Below, in pieces: positions 35,787 to 48,956 of a stretch of DNA of 64,000 bases. A program made the position numbers and the translations under genes. Numbering within the stretch: position 1 is the stretch's first letter; every line of letters starts with the position of its first letter. The notes beneath the pieces were generated by a model that did no database searches, was not told where the DNA came from, and worked only from the letters and a program-made list of their open reading frames with translations. The stretch comes from Heterobilharzia americana. Taxonomy: Eukaryota; Platyhelminthes; Trematoda; Strigeidida; Schistosomatidae. The stretch lies in NCBI GenBank assembly GCA_944470555.2, contig OX104127.1:116340741-116404740 (forward strand), in the 5' to 3' direction.

Positions 35787-38040
35787 TTCCTCTGCTAGTC
35801 ACCAGGATCAGTATAACATCAAGAACATCCAGCAGCACTGACACATCTGCATAGGAGCTCATCTATCAACAGAGGTTGAGAAATTCGGCCCTGTATAGCA
35901 ACTGGAAATTACAAGTATCATTACGATGACTTAAGTGAACTATGTCCAATGTAACTAATATGCCCTACGCATTCTCAATTTTTACTTTACAAGTGTCTTC
36001 ACGTTAAGAAGCGATAAAATGGTTATAAGAAAACCGAAGACTATCTTATCTCTATTTGAAACTATTCTTGATAAAGATTACCACTCAACTTGGAAAGAAA
36101 CTTTTTATAACATCACCTGTACATTAAAATCAGGCCGTATGTCTGACTGTCATCGCATCGTAGGAAATAGTGAACGGACCGTAACGTATTCGCAAGCTTT
36201 TTATGCTGATATTTTGACGATAAAATGACAAAAAGTGACCCATCAACCCATATCCTTCCACTAGGCTGTAATTTGTTAAGTGAATTCGCGTCTTTAGCCA
36301 TACAAATGATTATCCACACATATTTGATTCGTTGAAACAATTTGTTGGGGATTGAATAATATCAAGATGGTTTTATCGCAGACCAAAATCAAATAAAAAG
36401 TCATAGAAACCAAGGAGCAATGGACAACTTGTTTACTTTGGCTCGAACCTTTCCAGAATTCCATACACTGGACTCAGTTAGGAGTCGAGCGTAAGCCTTC
36501 ATTTCAGGTATTGAACATGTCTCTATATATCATCAGTGATGTTTGAGTTTGTAAATATTTTACCAAACTGTCTATTGGAGAAAGCCATGGGTGAATGATG
36601 TGAAATCGTCACTACACCTGAGCATATCGCTGCCACATTATCCTGCTTGCATCTGCAGTGAATGGATGACATATTTGATAAACCTAATAACTGAAGCTCA
36701 TTGATATGGCAATGAATTCGGCATGAAAGCTTGCTGTTTCAAATAATGTCAGAAATAATCATTTTCACACCTTTTAAAAATGTAATATGAGTAAAGGGTT
36801 GACGAGAAAAAATATAGATTAGTTTAACAAGTTGACCTGCATGCCAAAAAACTGTCATAAAAGGCGAATTTCCCCACACAGTTTTCAGTAAAAAATAACG
36901 ATTATTTTATTCAATAATGCTGTGATCAAGTGACAACTGCTCACGAAACCGACCTTATTAGTTTTGTAAGCGCAGGTGTTTGTGGCCTTCCTGCCATAGA
37001 AGTCAATGCTTTTCAGCTACTTTCATAAGTGACGGTATTTAGTAGCGTGAGTGACAGAAAAATCGAAATTTCGTCAACACTTAGTGTTTTCATGCCTTCC
37101 CATGCTAACAGTAATATCCCCTAGTGCATGAAGTGTTTGTAAGTGATTAGATTTATCATGGTTAACAGAAAACGATGATATCTTCCTATAGCGTACAAGA
37201 AATCCATGCCATATAAGGAGTCGATTCAGAGACCTGGAAGACTTATCCTGTGCAGCATACTAAAGAATAAACCCTGGTCGTCAATAACCTGTCTAGTCTT
37301 GTCTTGCTCAGTTAAGAACAACGTATCACTTGTTTGTCTGAATTTATCTTAACTCCATTTTTTTGTAAGTGAAAATGTTTTATCATTTCTTGGAAACACT
37401 ATATAGCCTTTTGAGACCCTTCGCAGCCTGTCAGTTGGATTCAATTCTGGTACATCATACCGAGGCATCTACTTTGTTGATCTACGATGAATAGTATAAA
37501 ATGTGTTACTGAAAAAAGAGGTTAAGCATTGGTGATTAAAAGTAGAACAATAAACTCGGTTAACTCATTCTGCACCTCAATAAGAGCTACTGAATATGGA
37601 TTCGTGATCAGTAAGCAACACTAAAGATGACACCTGAACTGTAGTTTAAGTTTACTCAGAAAAAACGAAGCCGAACTTAACAAGACTAACTGAATATCTG
37701 CGGAATAAACTGTGAATACCCGTCACTATGTGGAGACCCTCCCACTCATCAGATTTATCTAAATCATCACATGAAATTCTTGTAGCTTCCTAATCTTACC
37801 TATACTTGAAAGATTTTTGATATGGAAAACAAGACCATCAGTCAGTCAGAAACTGAAAATTTCATTCTTTTAGTGTTTTATGCCTGCAACAGCTATCAAG
37901 CAGAATGGTTCGTTTTATTCTTGTTTTAATAACTAAAGTAGTAGTAGAGCAAACTGGTAATCCTTACAGTTGATATAATCTGATAGTTCTTGAATTGCTC
38001 ATATTGTGTTTTGTTCCTCCTTCTGCACCTTTTTTTGTAG

Positions 38041-38210
38041 AATTCTATTTCTGGAATCATCTTAGTGACTACAGATATGTTTGTATTCAAGCCAAATGAT
38101 GAAGAACAATACCCGCTGGAAAATCATTGTAAACAAATCCCTTTAAATCAGTTTCGTACAGTTGCAGTTTACAGAGATCCATCCGTTATGTATTTCACAA
38201 AACGTGGAGC
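38041..38210 (+). CDS. OXR1: OXR1-like gene, GRAM-like domain exon, second half
   Basis: The acceptor TTTTTTTGTAG is followed by NSISGIILVTTDMFVFKPND and then PLENHCKQIPLNQFRTVAVY ending KRGA, with donor GTAAGT at 38211. OXR1/NCOA7 GRAM-like domains contain the same order: G-V-LLVTP.NIMFDP, a P-L-ENGC stretch, then a regulatory helix. TTDMFVFKPND and PLENHC match it well. The exon leaves phase 2 (GC). This is one of the two strongest exons for naming the gene. Confidence 0.85.
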
Positions 38211-41200
38211 GTAAGTTTGCTTAGTCATAAAAGTAACAGTAATTTCGTGAGTTTTGTTATAAGCTAAGTTTGATAACCAATAAATTATGTAAAAACATGT
38301 TGCTTTTTGACGTACTGAAAAGCTTCGACTTTCAGAATAAAAGATCCATCTTTTTACCGTTTCCTTGGAATCTAAAAGTTACTTTCCAACTTTATATAGT
38401 CCTTCATTTAACACCATGATTTTTATTTTCATGGAAAATGGCTTTTATTACCACTAACATCATTGATTGTAAGATTTTAGGCTGCAATATCTCAAAGAGA
38501 TAGTAACACTGAAGGTTATGAAAGTATGATGAGACAGCTATGCAATAACTCTCATTTTAGATGGAGATACTTTAATTTTGTTCAATAAAATTATTGATAA
38601 GCAACAAAATTATATTCTTGGCTGAGCACCTTAGTAATACAACTGCATCTACATCACTTTTTAAAACCATTTTTGCACTGATATACGTCCAAAAGTAAAT
38701 TGAAATGGTTAAAGCATATTATTTTTTTAAGCTGGGATGAGTTGCACCTTATTTAAAGTCCCAATATTTTTGAGATATTTTATACGCCGATGCAATCGGA
38801 CACAGTCCATTCTGGTCAATGATGTTAAGACATTAACTTGCCACTTTTTACATAGCTATATCATTTCCATTTCACATCTAGGGACAACAATGAATCTTGT
38901 CTTCTTTTCTCTCAAACAAGGTATATTCCCTTTTTCAAACTTTTTTGTACGCTTTTTTGTACATTTTTACCTTTTCTTCAAACAATAAAATAAATATCCC
39001 TCTTGACTTCTAATATAGCTGTGCAGCAAAGTTAAGACATATTGTTTTCATTTTCCTGAATATCCAATTCAAACACAAGTATTTTAAATCCTCAACATGA
39101 CACTAAAATGCTCTTTCTGGATAATAAGCTCAGATCAAATAAGTAATGTTTGACAGTTGTAAATGGAAAACAGTAAGCAGTTGGTTACAGCGAATGTTTT
39201 ACACACAATTATTACGTTAGTGTTTCTGAAGTACTCCTTGTTTACTTGATGAATAGCTTCAACTCAGCAAGAAGAGTGATTAAATGAAACACTATTTTAA
39301 CAATACAAGCTAATCCATATGTATAACATATTTTAATATACGACTGTTAGTGAATTCTAGTTTTATTGCTTAACTTTTCATTATTCCTTTCTCTTTTAGT
39401 TAAGTAAAAATCCAGCGAAATTCTTGTTAAATGGTACTTAAACATCGTAAATAACACACGGTAAATGTCATACAGTTCTTCCCCTTCACAGAACGAGAAT
39501 AACAGCTTTAGCAGAATGGCATGGGTACATTATGTTTCTCGGTTCCCCATCAGCTGATTACAACCCAAAGCAATTTTAACATCAACTTACATGAGCGTCT
39601 GCATACTTTAATCGGTTTCATAGAAAATAGCTGGCCTGAAGTAAAGATAACATCGATCTGACATGATTGAAAACACATGAATTCAACGAATAAATATTTT
39701 TTGGGTTGTAAGCAGCTGATGAGAAAGTGCGAAATAAAATGAATCCATGCTGTTCTGCTAAAGCTGTTGTTCTCTTTATTAAAACGCGGGAAATGCGTTC
39801 TTAGCCAGTTTTCTGTAAATCAAAAAAGTGTTTATTTGTGCCACTAAGTTGCATCAGATGTTTTCTCTTGAATGTGGTACATAATGTTACCTTAACGACT
39901 TAATCATTGTTCGACATGTTTTCACGAAATTGTCAGTTATGGAACAAAATCAAACAATCAGTGTGAAATAATAATTAGACCCATTTTTGTAAGGTTTTCG
40001 TTGACGTGGGAAAATGGTTACCAGTTGGTAATTATTTGTTTTTGAAAACTCATAGTTAAAGGTATGTAATTATTTTTTTTAACACACCCACTCATCAACA
40101 GTTTAATCTCGTGGCTAAAGCAGTTTAAAGACCAGGAAATTGTTTTTTTACTTTCGAGCTTGATATAATTACTAATCTCAAAATCTTGTTATAGCTAGAA
40201 AAAATATTGCGTTCTTATAAATCCTTAGTAAGACTGCTGGGACGACCATCACCCAACTGTGAAGTTAGTCATCGACTTCATTCTTCACCTCTCACTAACT
40301 TTTGCAGTTTGATTGACTATGCTTTTTGTAGATAAAATGCGCTTAGTTCAGATTTCTGTGACTATTAAGCTATGTGAGATAATTCAAACCATCGTAACCG
40401 CATTTATCTATCATAAATTTGGTCGATAAACGGTTATATACATGAATTCGAATGTCTGTTGAAGTTAAGGCGAAATGCGTCGTAACTGGCTTTGAAATTA
40501 CGAAATGCTGTTCCAACGAACGTTGGCTATACTCAGAAAGTATTGCATTCAAAGCTAGATGAGCTTTAACACATTACTAGTTAAACAGGGAAAACAGTTA
40601 CGAGATGAGAAGAGCAAGATTTTCACTGTCGCACCTCGACAGCATTATACAAAACCCTGGATGTGCAACAAAACATTCAATGTTCTCAATGAGAGTAATA
40701 CTAGATTTGTGCGGTGAAAAGTTTAAATTGCGAAAAATCGGAAAACGTTTCTATGGGAATATTGTTCATGCCTTTAGGCTCTTGTTTAAGTGGCCACAGT
40801 GTTACAATTTATGCACTTCAACATTCCTAATCGAAAAAATAACTACTACGAATCGTCGTTATTTAAAGGTAGTGTTTTTCAAGAACTGACGTCATTTGGA
40901 GAACCGATGAAAACCTGTAGCATTGGACAACTGTTTTGTCTTAGTACGGGTCTCTTCTGTTATGCATACCTGCAACCCTGACATGGATTTAACCAAGGAC
41001 CGTCAAGTCTTGAAGCGATCAAGTCACTACTGTGCCAGTAGATCGGAACCAGATAGTCCATAATTTCTTACTTCTGTTAATTCACAATACAGCATGACCA
41101 TCATTAAATACCGTAGGCTAGTATTCTACTTGAAATCCGACTTGGTTAACTGCTCAGGCCATGACTTCTCATTAGAATTTTGTATGTTCATCCCGAAGCA

Positions 41201-43738
41201 TTTGCTTTATGTGTACCAGACTAATTCGCTATGGAGGTTTATGGTGATCAAATGATTCCAAAGTAGCAGTTATCGTAGACTAAATTCAGTTGGAGAAGCA
41301 CTGAAAATTTTGAAACCCTGGGCAGTTGTTTCGCCTCAGTATGGAAATATTCATCAAGGCGCACTTACGACACCACTATAGTGCTTTTTCCAGTCAAAAG
41401 AAAACTAAATGAACAGAGTTTGAATAATCCCTGAGCGTTTGAAAAAACATTTGGTTCTTATGAAAAGTATTTTTATCAGTTTACATCAGGGTATAGCTTG
41501 GATTGAGTCTGATCTAAACAGAATATGGGTGATGAAAACTTTCTGCATAGTTGACAATACGGTGGATATTTGTTTCAGTTTTGTGCAGTCTCATACTATA
41601 TTTTCAAAATAATCTATAATTTTGGATACGAGTTTCACAGGCATAAGTCAATACATATCACACGTTAACTATAGTCAAACATACAATGAAGTTAATTGAA
41701 AGCAAAAACTTCGTAGATGCTTACGTTTCTCAGTTTGAACATAATCAGTTTAACTTTGAAGTTAAATCATGTGTACAATACCCTCGAAAGCTGCATTCAT
41801 CCTTATGAATCAGTGAAACGTAGAAATTACCAGCATGGTCCATCCTATAAATTACTTATCAATAATCTATCAAGCTAAAACATTTATTCAAGCCTAAATA
41901 TATAAAGACAGGATCATCATTCAGAATAAACTATTGGCTAATAATAACAGCCAACCATTTCCACTGGTTTCTGAGTTATGCCCCAATAAAAGGTACCAGT
42001 AGAACAGTAATGTTTTGCTTCTGATTTGTACTAATGAGTTATAGTTTCAAATCCCATCCCAATTGTCTCATATGTATAAGCTGAGTAATATATCTATACA
42101 GTAATTTACCGTCTAATAAACTAAGCTGCAAACTTTGGTTTCATTCCGGACTAAGTTGATTAATGTGAAGAATATCACAAACTAAACGAGTTTTTGATAA
42201 ACGTAACGTAGCTGCTGGTCAAATTTGCCGCAGTTTATCAGTGTAAGTATATTAACCACTCACTATCAGCACAATTGTACAATCCACAAAATGCTGAAAC
42301 ATACCACTCAGTTACATATTTCTGTTGGTAATATGATGTAAAAAATTTAACAATTTCTAAGTGAAGAATGATGAAAGTTTTATTACGAAAAATAAACTCA
42401 TTTTGAGCTTTAAAAAATGCATCACGTGGATATAACTGAAGTTTCAATCTAAAAAAAGAATGCATGTCAGTTCACTCGCTATAAACAAATTTGTCAAACA
42501 CTTTTCACCCAATCTAAAACAATATTCACTCTTACACTTGTTGTATAAGTGTTCTCTCTATTTTTTTCTCCTATCTTTCATTTGAAAATATACTTTATTA
42601 AAATCGGAAATACAGAGTCGTTACAACTCACCAAGAATATGATGTTTGTAGCTCAGATGTATGTGCTTGTTAACTGAATTTTGGTTCTGAAACATTTTAC
42701 TAAATTCGAGCCCTTTCAATCCAATTACTTTCATTCATCTGTTCTCCTAAGCTGTTTGCGTTTCGTTTATCTATTTATCTTCATTATTTCACTACAAAAT
42801 AAAGTTTATCATAGTCATCTGATAATAGATCGATGCATTCAGTCAATGGTGGTAATGTTGTAGTGTTCAATATCTTAATGTTTTCACCTCCATGAAATAG
42901 CTTCTTTCATACTTATGTCATCGCAACTACCGGTTGCAATTATATCTTACATAGTAACACAGATGGACAAAATGTAGTGTTTCCATCAAGATGGTGATCA
43001 TCAGAGGTTAAAAAAGCTCCAGGTTACATCTTCATTCAGTTGCAGAAGTATTGGTGGTGTTTTGCCATCATAGAACAAGGAATGGTAAGGTTGATAGTGG
43101 AATTCTGTTCAGAAAGCCAAGTCAGTTAATTAAGTCATGAACCTGCATCAGCTCCTTTGTCTGTGACATGTGCTATGCACATTGAGTTATTATTTATCTG
43201 AATTCCTAATGCTAGATTGAAAGAAGTTTAATCTTAGCTAAGCTAAAATAAAATACGAGTCCACGAGATCATGAAAGTGTCAATTATTATCAAAATATTT
43301 GAGAAGTTCGTTCGTTTCACCACTGAAATAGCGCATATACGTGTATGTTCTTTCATAGAAAAGACTAATACCGAATTGATCCATAGTCCTAAGTTGAAAC
43401 TTCTTAGTTTCATAGCAAAATCTTCCGATTTTTCTTAAACTTCAGCACTGAGCCAATATATCTACCTTATTGTTTTTGGGAATTCAGTTAAAATAATGTC
43501 CTCAAACATGATGTGTTCATAGTTCATAGAATTACTTTTAAACATACTTCTTATGAAATAATGAAATAATTTTCCTGCAGTTACCAAATGATATCATATT
43601 TACATTTGTCTCATGTGTTCTTTCAGGATGGATAGGCAGTTCATTCTACAGGTAAAATGTAGACGTATTGTTTTGCCGTAAATGTTTGTATGCTAAAGAA
43701 TGCTAATATTTACCCTTCTGTTGACTGAATTATTTTAG
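38211..43738 (+). other. Intron after the GRAM-like exons
   Basis: A 5.5-kb AT-rich intron with no clear mobile element. A 25-base segment (43627-43651) has splice signals on both sides. A weak B-box-like motif (GTTTCAAATCCC near 42033) may mark an old SINE. Several open frames of 60-94 codons (for example 40605-40889) have low-complexity AT-driven composition and no recognisable domain. Confidence 0.55.
43627..43651 (+). CDS. Possible 25-nt microexon
   Basis: TTCTTTCAG precedes and GTAAAATG follows a 25-base segment. If spliced after 38210 it reads AMDRQFILQ, but then the next exon (43739) would be read in a frame that meets a stop after 15 codons. Skipping it keeps the frame. It could therefore be an alternative (poison) microexon or simply chance splice-like sites. 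Confidence 0.2.
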
Positions 43739-44013
43739 ACAAACTTCTTCAAGTCCAACCATGATGAGAATGGGAACCAATGTTAACAATCCAGTTGAAT
43801 ACTCAGAACCGAGTTGTAGTTCAATTAGCATAAAAGACGATGATGCGACAAGTAATCAGCCGTTAAATTGCCCAAAAAACGGAGAAGATAATTCTGACGC
43901 AAACGTGGATGAAAGAATTATGGAGAAAAATGATGAAAAGCCTTTTGAAGAGGTCACAATAACGGAAATACAGAGTACTTCATCTCTATCTATCCTAGAT
44001 AAAAATGATTTAG
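43739..44013 (+). CDS. OXR1: OXR1-like gene, disordered acidic exon
   Basis: The acceptor TTATTTTAG leads in. With GC from 38210 the first codon is Ala, then QTSSSPTMMRMGTNVNNPVE and a long Ser/Asn/Asp/Glu-rich stretch (SIKDDDATSN, NDEKPFEEVTI). A GT at 44014 leaves one base (G), which with AT of the exon at 59353 makes Asp and keeps the frame. An alternative donor at 44031 would not fit that exon's phase. OXR1 has a long poorly conserved acidic region here. Confidence 0.65.
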
Positions 44014-45459
44014 GTAAAAGTAATATTTCAGTAAATGGTATTTAACTGAATGAGTATGTTCACTAATATTGAAAAAAATTAAAATAAAATTATCTGTTAT
44101 ACATGCGCCAAATAACAGACGGTTATAAAACTGACACTTTTAGTGTTAGATTGTTGAGACTTTCATTTTGGAATTTTTATTAGTTTTGTATATCACTTGA
44201 TAGAATATTGGTTTTCTATCCGTTGCAACTCATTCACATATATTCTCATGGGACTCATATGATATACAATACATTTGCATCTCAATACGTCAATATTACG
44301 CTCGTAAACACGAAAATTGAAATCTTTGCTCAAAAAATATAGTTCCTAGTCCAGTTCACTCAACCAATGTTTATCATTCGCTTTGAAATTAGTAAGAACA
44401 ACTCAAAATAGTAGTACGCATGACGAATATGGAAAAAGAATTGAAAGCCTGTAAATTTGTTTGCTAGATATTTTACACAAACTAACATGTAACTATACAC
44501 CATCAAAGTACCCAGATTCTACCCTTATGTCAATCACAGCCTGGTTATCAGATACAAGCCATGGTTTGTATGCAACTTGTATAAGATTCACCACCTAGGT
44601 GTAGATATTTTGTAACGTCAACATAAAAGAAACATTTTTCGAGTCATTATGTGCTTATAAGATGAAAATATAGTCTGCTATTCCTTAAAAATACTTATTC
44701 GTCATTACATAGAATAAAATAATTAATTACTGAATACATCACTTTGATTTTTCATGTCTTTTAATTTATATCTAAAATGATGAGACTGTATAACATATTA
44801 TAGCTTGGTTATTAGTTGTTTATAGTCGGCTGACGGTGAGCGTTGAACCCAACTTCCAAGCTTATTGGACCAGACCAACAAAGTGAGCTTGAAACAGTGG
44901 GGAATCGTATGTGCTACGAAGACATGAATATCTATCACTAAGACTTGAAGTTGGGTATAGAGAGTTACAAGTATGCAGTTTCTTTAGGTGGCAAAATTCA
45001 TTTTCGTCCTTGCTGTATCGCGAAAAAATAAGCTGCTTAACATCCGAGTGGTGTTTTGTCCCATTGCATTACATAATAGAATGATTTAAATGTTACTAAC
45101 TATCATTGTTTTTCATTTACATTTGCATAAAACTTGGACAAATCCATAACTAAATGCTGAAAAGCAAAGCAACCTTCTATAAGCCAGAGGCATTGTTTTC
45201 AATCATGAATTTTGCTAATAATTGTCTTTCGTTCTATTCCATAACATCGTACAAAAGTCTTATTTTCCTTACTGTATAGATATTAAATATTCTTTGTATT
45301 CATCTACAGTTCTTGTTCACAAGAACTCTTAGTAACATTCATAATTCTGTGAATGAACAATGTGAATTAATTTTTAAGGGCTGAGTGAGGTCCTCAAGTA
45401 ACAAGCCACACCTCACTGATGGATGATAAATTGTGCATAACTTCAGTGTCTGGCTTTTT

Positions 45460-45620
45460 GTAGACCTGCGGTTCACTAGTCTAGGTACAGCCCTTCTAAA
45501 CAATGGGCCAAGGGTTTAAACCCTGCTTCATCTACCAAAGTCTGCTCGGCCAAGTAATGTTACTAGCCCTCAAACAGCTGTGACTCACTTCCTACCGAAT
45601 AAACGTGCATATAGCTACTG
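45460..45620 (+). repeat. tRNA-derived SINE-like repeat
   Basis: Contains AGGGTTTAAACCCTGCTTCA as the B-box region and TCGGCCAAGTAATGTTACTAG downstream. The copy at 28715-28880 has GGGTTTGAACCCCGCTTCA and GCCTGGCTCATTACTTAGTG in the same order. Confidence 0.5.
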
Positions 45621-46155
45621 GGTACATTTTCATTTCATTTCGTATACGTTTTTAGCAAATGTATTTAAATACTTAGAATCGATGCTCGTATAAATGACAA
45701 AATTTTTGTTGAATTTTTTAGTTTATATTACTATGAGTTTCGATGCATACCATGAAGTCTAAGACTATTTTGTGAACGAAGAATGGTTTATTGCTAGAAC
45801 GGAAATTTCGATAGCACCTTCTGACGATTTAAGATGACTTCGAATAACTCAAAATAATATGAAAAAGCTGACTTAAACATAACCATCATTTTTGGCACTT
45901 ACATTTCTGAATTTTCCTAAAACCTGATAGATTCTGCAAAGTATTAGGGCATATAAAAGACTAGAGAATCATTGGTCAAGAAAATGTTCGTGAATGAACA
46001 AGCTGAAATGTAAAATTTTAAAACGAACACACATAAATGTGCAATGTACTTAAAATAGTTTTGATTGAGTAAAATATCTAAACTAAACTCCCTTTATTTT
46101 CAGTGCTATGTTAATTTGATTTTCTGGCGTCCAGCTGAAATATTAATGTTGATAG

Positions 46156-46443
46156 AGAAAGCCAGTTATCATTGTTCAAGCAGCAGTTACTAAAAAAAGT
46201 TCATATAACTTGAAGAAAGAGGCTGGTTTTTTAGTTAGACACACCACAATACATTCCCTAAATACTTTACAAACCGTAAGGAAAGTATGTATATCAAAAG
46301 ATTTAGTAACCCCTACTCACTTAGCGATTCATCTACTTACAAAACTGAATAAGCGTATTCTCCTAGAAAATAATTCTGAAATATTATCAACATTAGGAAT
46401 TAGTATGCAAAAGGATCTGTTACGGTTGAAGGATTTTTTCTAA
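46156..46443 (+). CDS. Unrecognised open frame in an intron
   Basis: A frame of about 95 codons between a TAG (46153-46155) and a TAA. It includes LKKEAGFLVRHTTIHSLNTL and THLAIHLLTKLNKRILLE, a plausible helical composition with few low-complexity runs. There is no recognisable domain, no clear splice sites that fit the host gene, and no related copy in the window. It is most likely a relict or chance. Confidence 0.2.
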   Translation, partial: RKPVIIVQAAVTKKSSYNLKKEAGFLVRHTTIHSLNTLQTVRKVCISKDLVTPTHLAIHLLTKLNKRILLENNSEILSTLGISMQKDLLRLKDFF

Positions 46444-48956
46444 ATCATTGAATTGAAATTTATTTTGTTTTACTGCTGATGCAACAAGTCTCTTTTAGAA
46501 AGCTAATCCAACAAAATAAAGTTAATGTTTTCATATGGATACCTGTAAACGGGATGTAGCAACCCATGTTTACTTGATTTCTTCGAAATTAACCAAGCTT
46601 AAAATAAAATTTACACTTCAAAGTAATTTTTGAACTCTTTCTATTTACTCAAATAACTAACAGAGGATGGAATATGAAGTGTCTGTCTCATAGGATATTA
46701 GACTTGTCAGTGGATTTATCAACATCCAAACGAATATTCTTGGTACAAATAACATTCAACCTGCGTTAATTCGAAAACCAAATTTATTTGCATTGCATAT
46801 TATTCATTCCCTTCAAAAACTTTAGCAAAGCTAAAACAACAAATTTAGCGGAATACTATGAATTCATTGTATTGCATTGCCTTCTGTTCATCTGCCCTCA
46901 AGTTATAAAATCATAAGATATATATGGAGAAATGCAATTTACATATTTTACTTCTCCAAGGGATCATAGTCCATTGATAAAACATAATGAAAGAATTGAT
47001 ACGGATTAAAGAAGTTCGAATGAAATCATTTGTTTAATTTGTAACTTGTGTTCGGGGGAAGAAAATCATTTCCAAACCTGACTTTAGCCGACTCATCCTA
47101 CTCATTTTTAGGTTATTTAAAACAGACTGTATTCAAAGATGCCTTGATCTCATTTTAAACTTTTGTAGAATAGTTCTACAAAAAACTATCGACGAATTAA
47201 TCAAGAAACTCTCTTGATCTGATGCTTTATTAGTAACTTCATGTACAACATTAGGCAGGTCATGGAGATCAAATTACAACTAGAGTTCAAGGCCGAACAC
47301 GATTGTCCAGTATGGTGAAAGTATAATTAAGTAGAATTTACAGAAGTACCCTGGATTTCACTGCTGAAACTCACTGAAATAAAATTATTATACAAATGGT
47401 TGGTAATACCACAGTTTTTAAACAAAGAAAACAATGGCTAAAGCAGTTCTACAAGTTCCAACAAACCCACCTTAAAGCAGAGACAACAAGTCACACTTTC
47501 AAATTTCAAAACTGAAAAGAATTGATGATTCGATTTCGGTTAATCCAATAATACTGTGTTTGGTAAATATCTTGTTTGAGTATTATGAGAATTTGTATCA
47601 GTAATTTAGGTGTTATATTTGATTCTTGTACTTTGTTTTGTCTGAGCTGCACTCTTAGAACTTCAGCTTTGCTGATGTTTCAAGTTTACTCCTGACATAG
47701 GGAGAAGTTTGATAATCAGTTAGCATCATCGGCGTATTCCGTTTGCAGCGTAGGGAAATAAAATTTATGTCTGGTTGGTTGCCAATAGAAAGTTGCATGA
47801 TATGTGGAGGAACATGAAATACTACATGAAACATGATGAACATCAAACTCACTGTCTTTGGTAGGAGTCATTAACACCCAGCTCTTGCGATCTCATGCTG
47901 CTTCAGTCACTTTAAATTCATTTCAAATTTTCATTGTAATGTCACCTTTTACTGACTGGCTAATTTTTGCTGTCGAACGTATACTATCTTGGTTACTTTA
48001 AATACTTGTTTTCTTTTATTGCTTGCCTCTTTTTCATCTACACTCTGAATAAATCTCACAAGTACAATTTTTAAATTCTCTTTCTTTATTCACGTGACCA
48101 TAAAGTTCATCACTTTTCTTTAGTTCCTGCAATGTAAACTATAACATTAAATACTACATTATTCTTTACGTACTAATCTTCACTTTAGTCCGTTTTCAGC
48201 TAACAAAATCTTCTAATGTAGTTTCTCAATCGCTCCTTAGTTTGGTTGATTTCAGGCATTTGCGACATCAAACGACTTATACTTGTTTGTTGATCACCAG
48301 CTGAAAATGCATCTTCATACTTTTATTCTTTGCAATTTGGTTTGTTTATATTGGTTTTCTTAAGGTTATTAACCAATCTTTCCAAAAACCTGCATCCAAT
48401 TAGAAGCTAAAATATTCTGCTCTAACTCCATTATTAGTATCCTAATAAACTGTACAAATCTTAGGTCATTTTCACTTTTAAGTAGATCCAAAGCTATGAT
48501 ATATGATCGCTTGTTGTATAGGTTACAAACCAAACGTCAATACTAAACTATGTTGCCCCAATCGTTTGGCATAGATATTTTGGTGCCAGCACTGAATATA
48601 TAAGGTTTGATTTCTGAGGAGTATGTGAGTATCCTTGACACTGTAGCACACCTTGCTGCTGATGTTTCAGTAAGCTTAAAGCACTAATAGTAAAAGTTAC
48701 TTGTAAATGCTTTTCTACTTTTCGATACTGGGTACAATCTCCTTGAATATACAGTTGGATTACAAAGTTGGTTGGTTGCATTTGATTAGCACTGAAGCCT
48801 ATACGTTGTGTCATCGGTTTCTCTTTATTGACTAAATAGTGTGACAAAGTATTCACTTCACTGAATTTAAATGCTTGATTATGTATAGAAAAACTATTTG
48901 ACAAACTTTCATACCTTGGTAAGAAAGAAAATTTATCATATCCATAGCTTATCGAA

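Larger units (their letters stand above)
35494..35820 (+). repeat. Sm-alpha-type SINE with inverted hammerhead ends
   Basis: The unit has a tRNA-related centre: A box TGGCTAAGTGGAT (35651-35663) and B-box-like GGTTCCAGCCTC (35697-35708). The flanks at 35494-35583 and 35734-35820 are near-inverted copies of each other, and each holds a hammerhead motif, minus-sense on the left and plus-sense on the right. In ordinary Sm-alpha elements a single ribozyme follows the Pol III promoter. The inverted second copy is unusual and lets the whole unit fold into a long hairpin. Confidence 0.75.
34593..38040 (+). other. Intron within the GRAM-like domain
   Basis: A 3.4-kb intron from GTAAGTAA to a T-rich tract with TTTTTTTGTAG. 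It contains the hammerhead SINE (35494-35820) and a following segment (to about 35935) that repeats a GGAAATTACAAGTATCATTAC string also present inside the SINE at 35588. The rest (34593-35493, 35940-38040) holds nothing I recognise. Confidence 0.6.

Noticed and set aside
40605..40889. 94-codon plus-strand frame as a host exon
   Set aside because: No splice sites in the required phase (38210 phase 2 to 43739) and no similarity to any OXR1 part.
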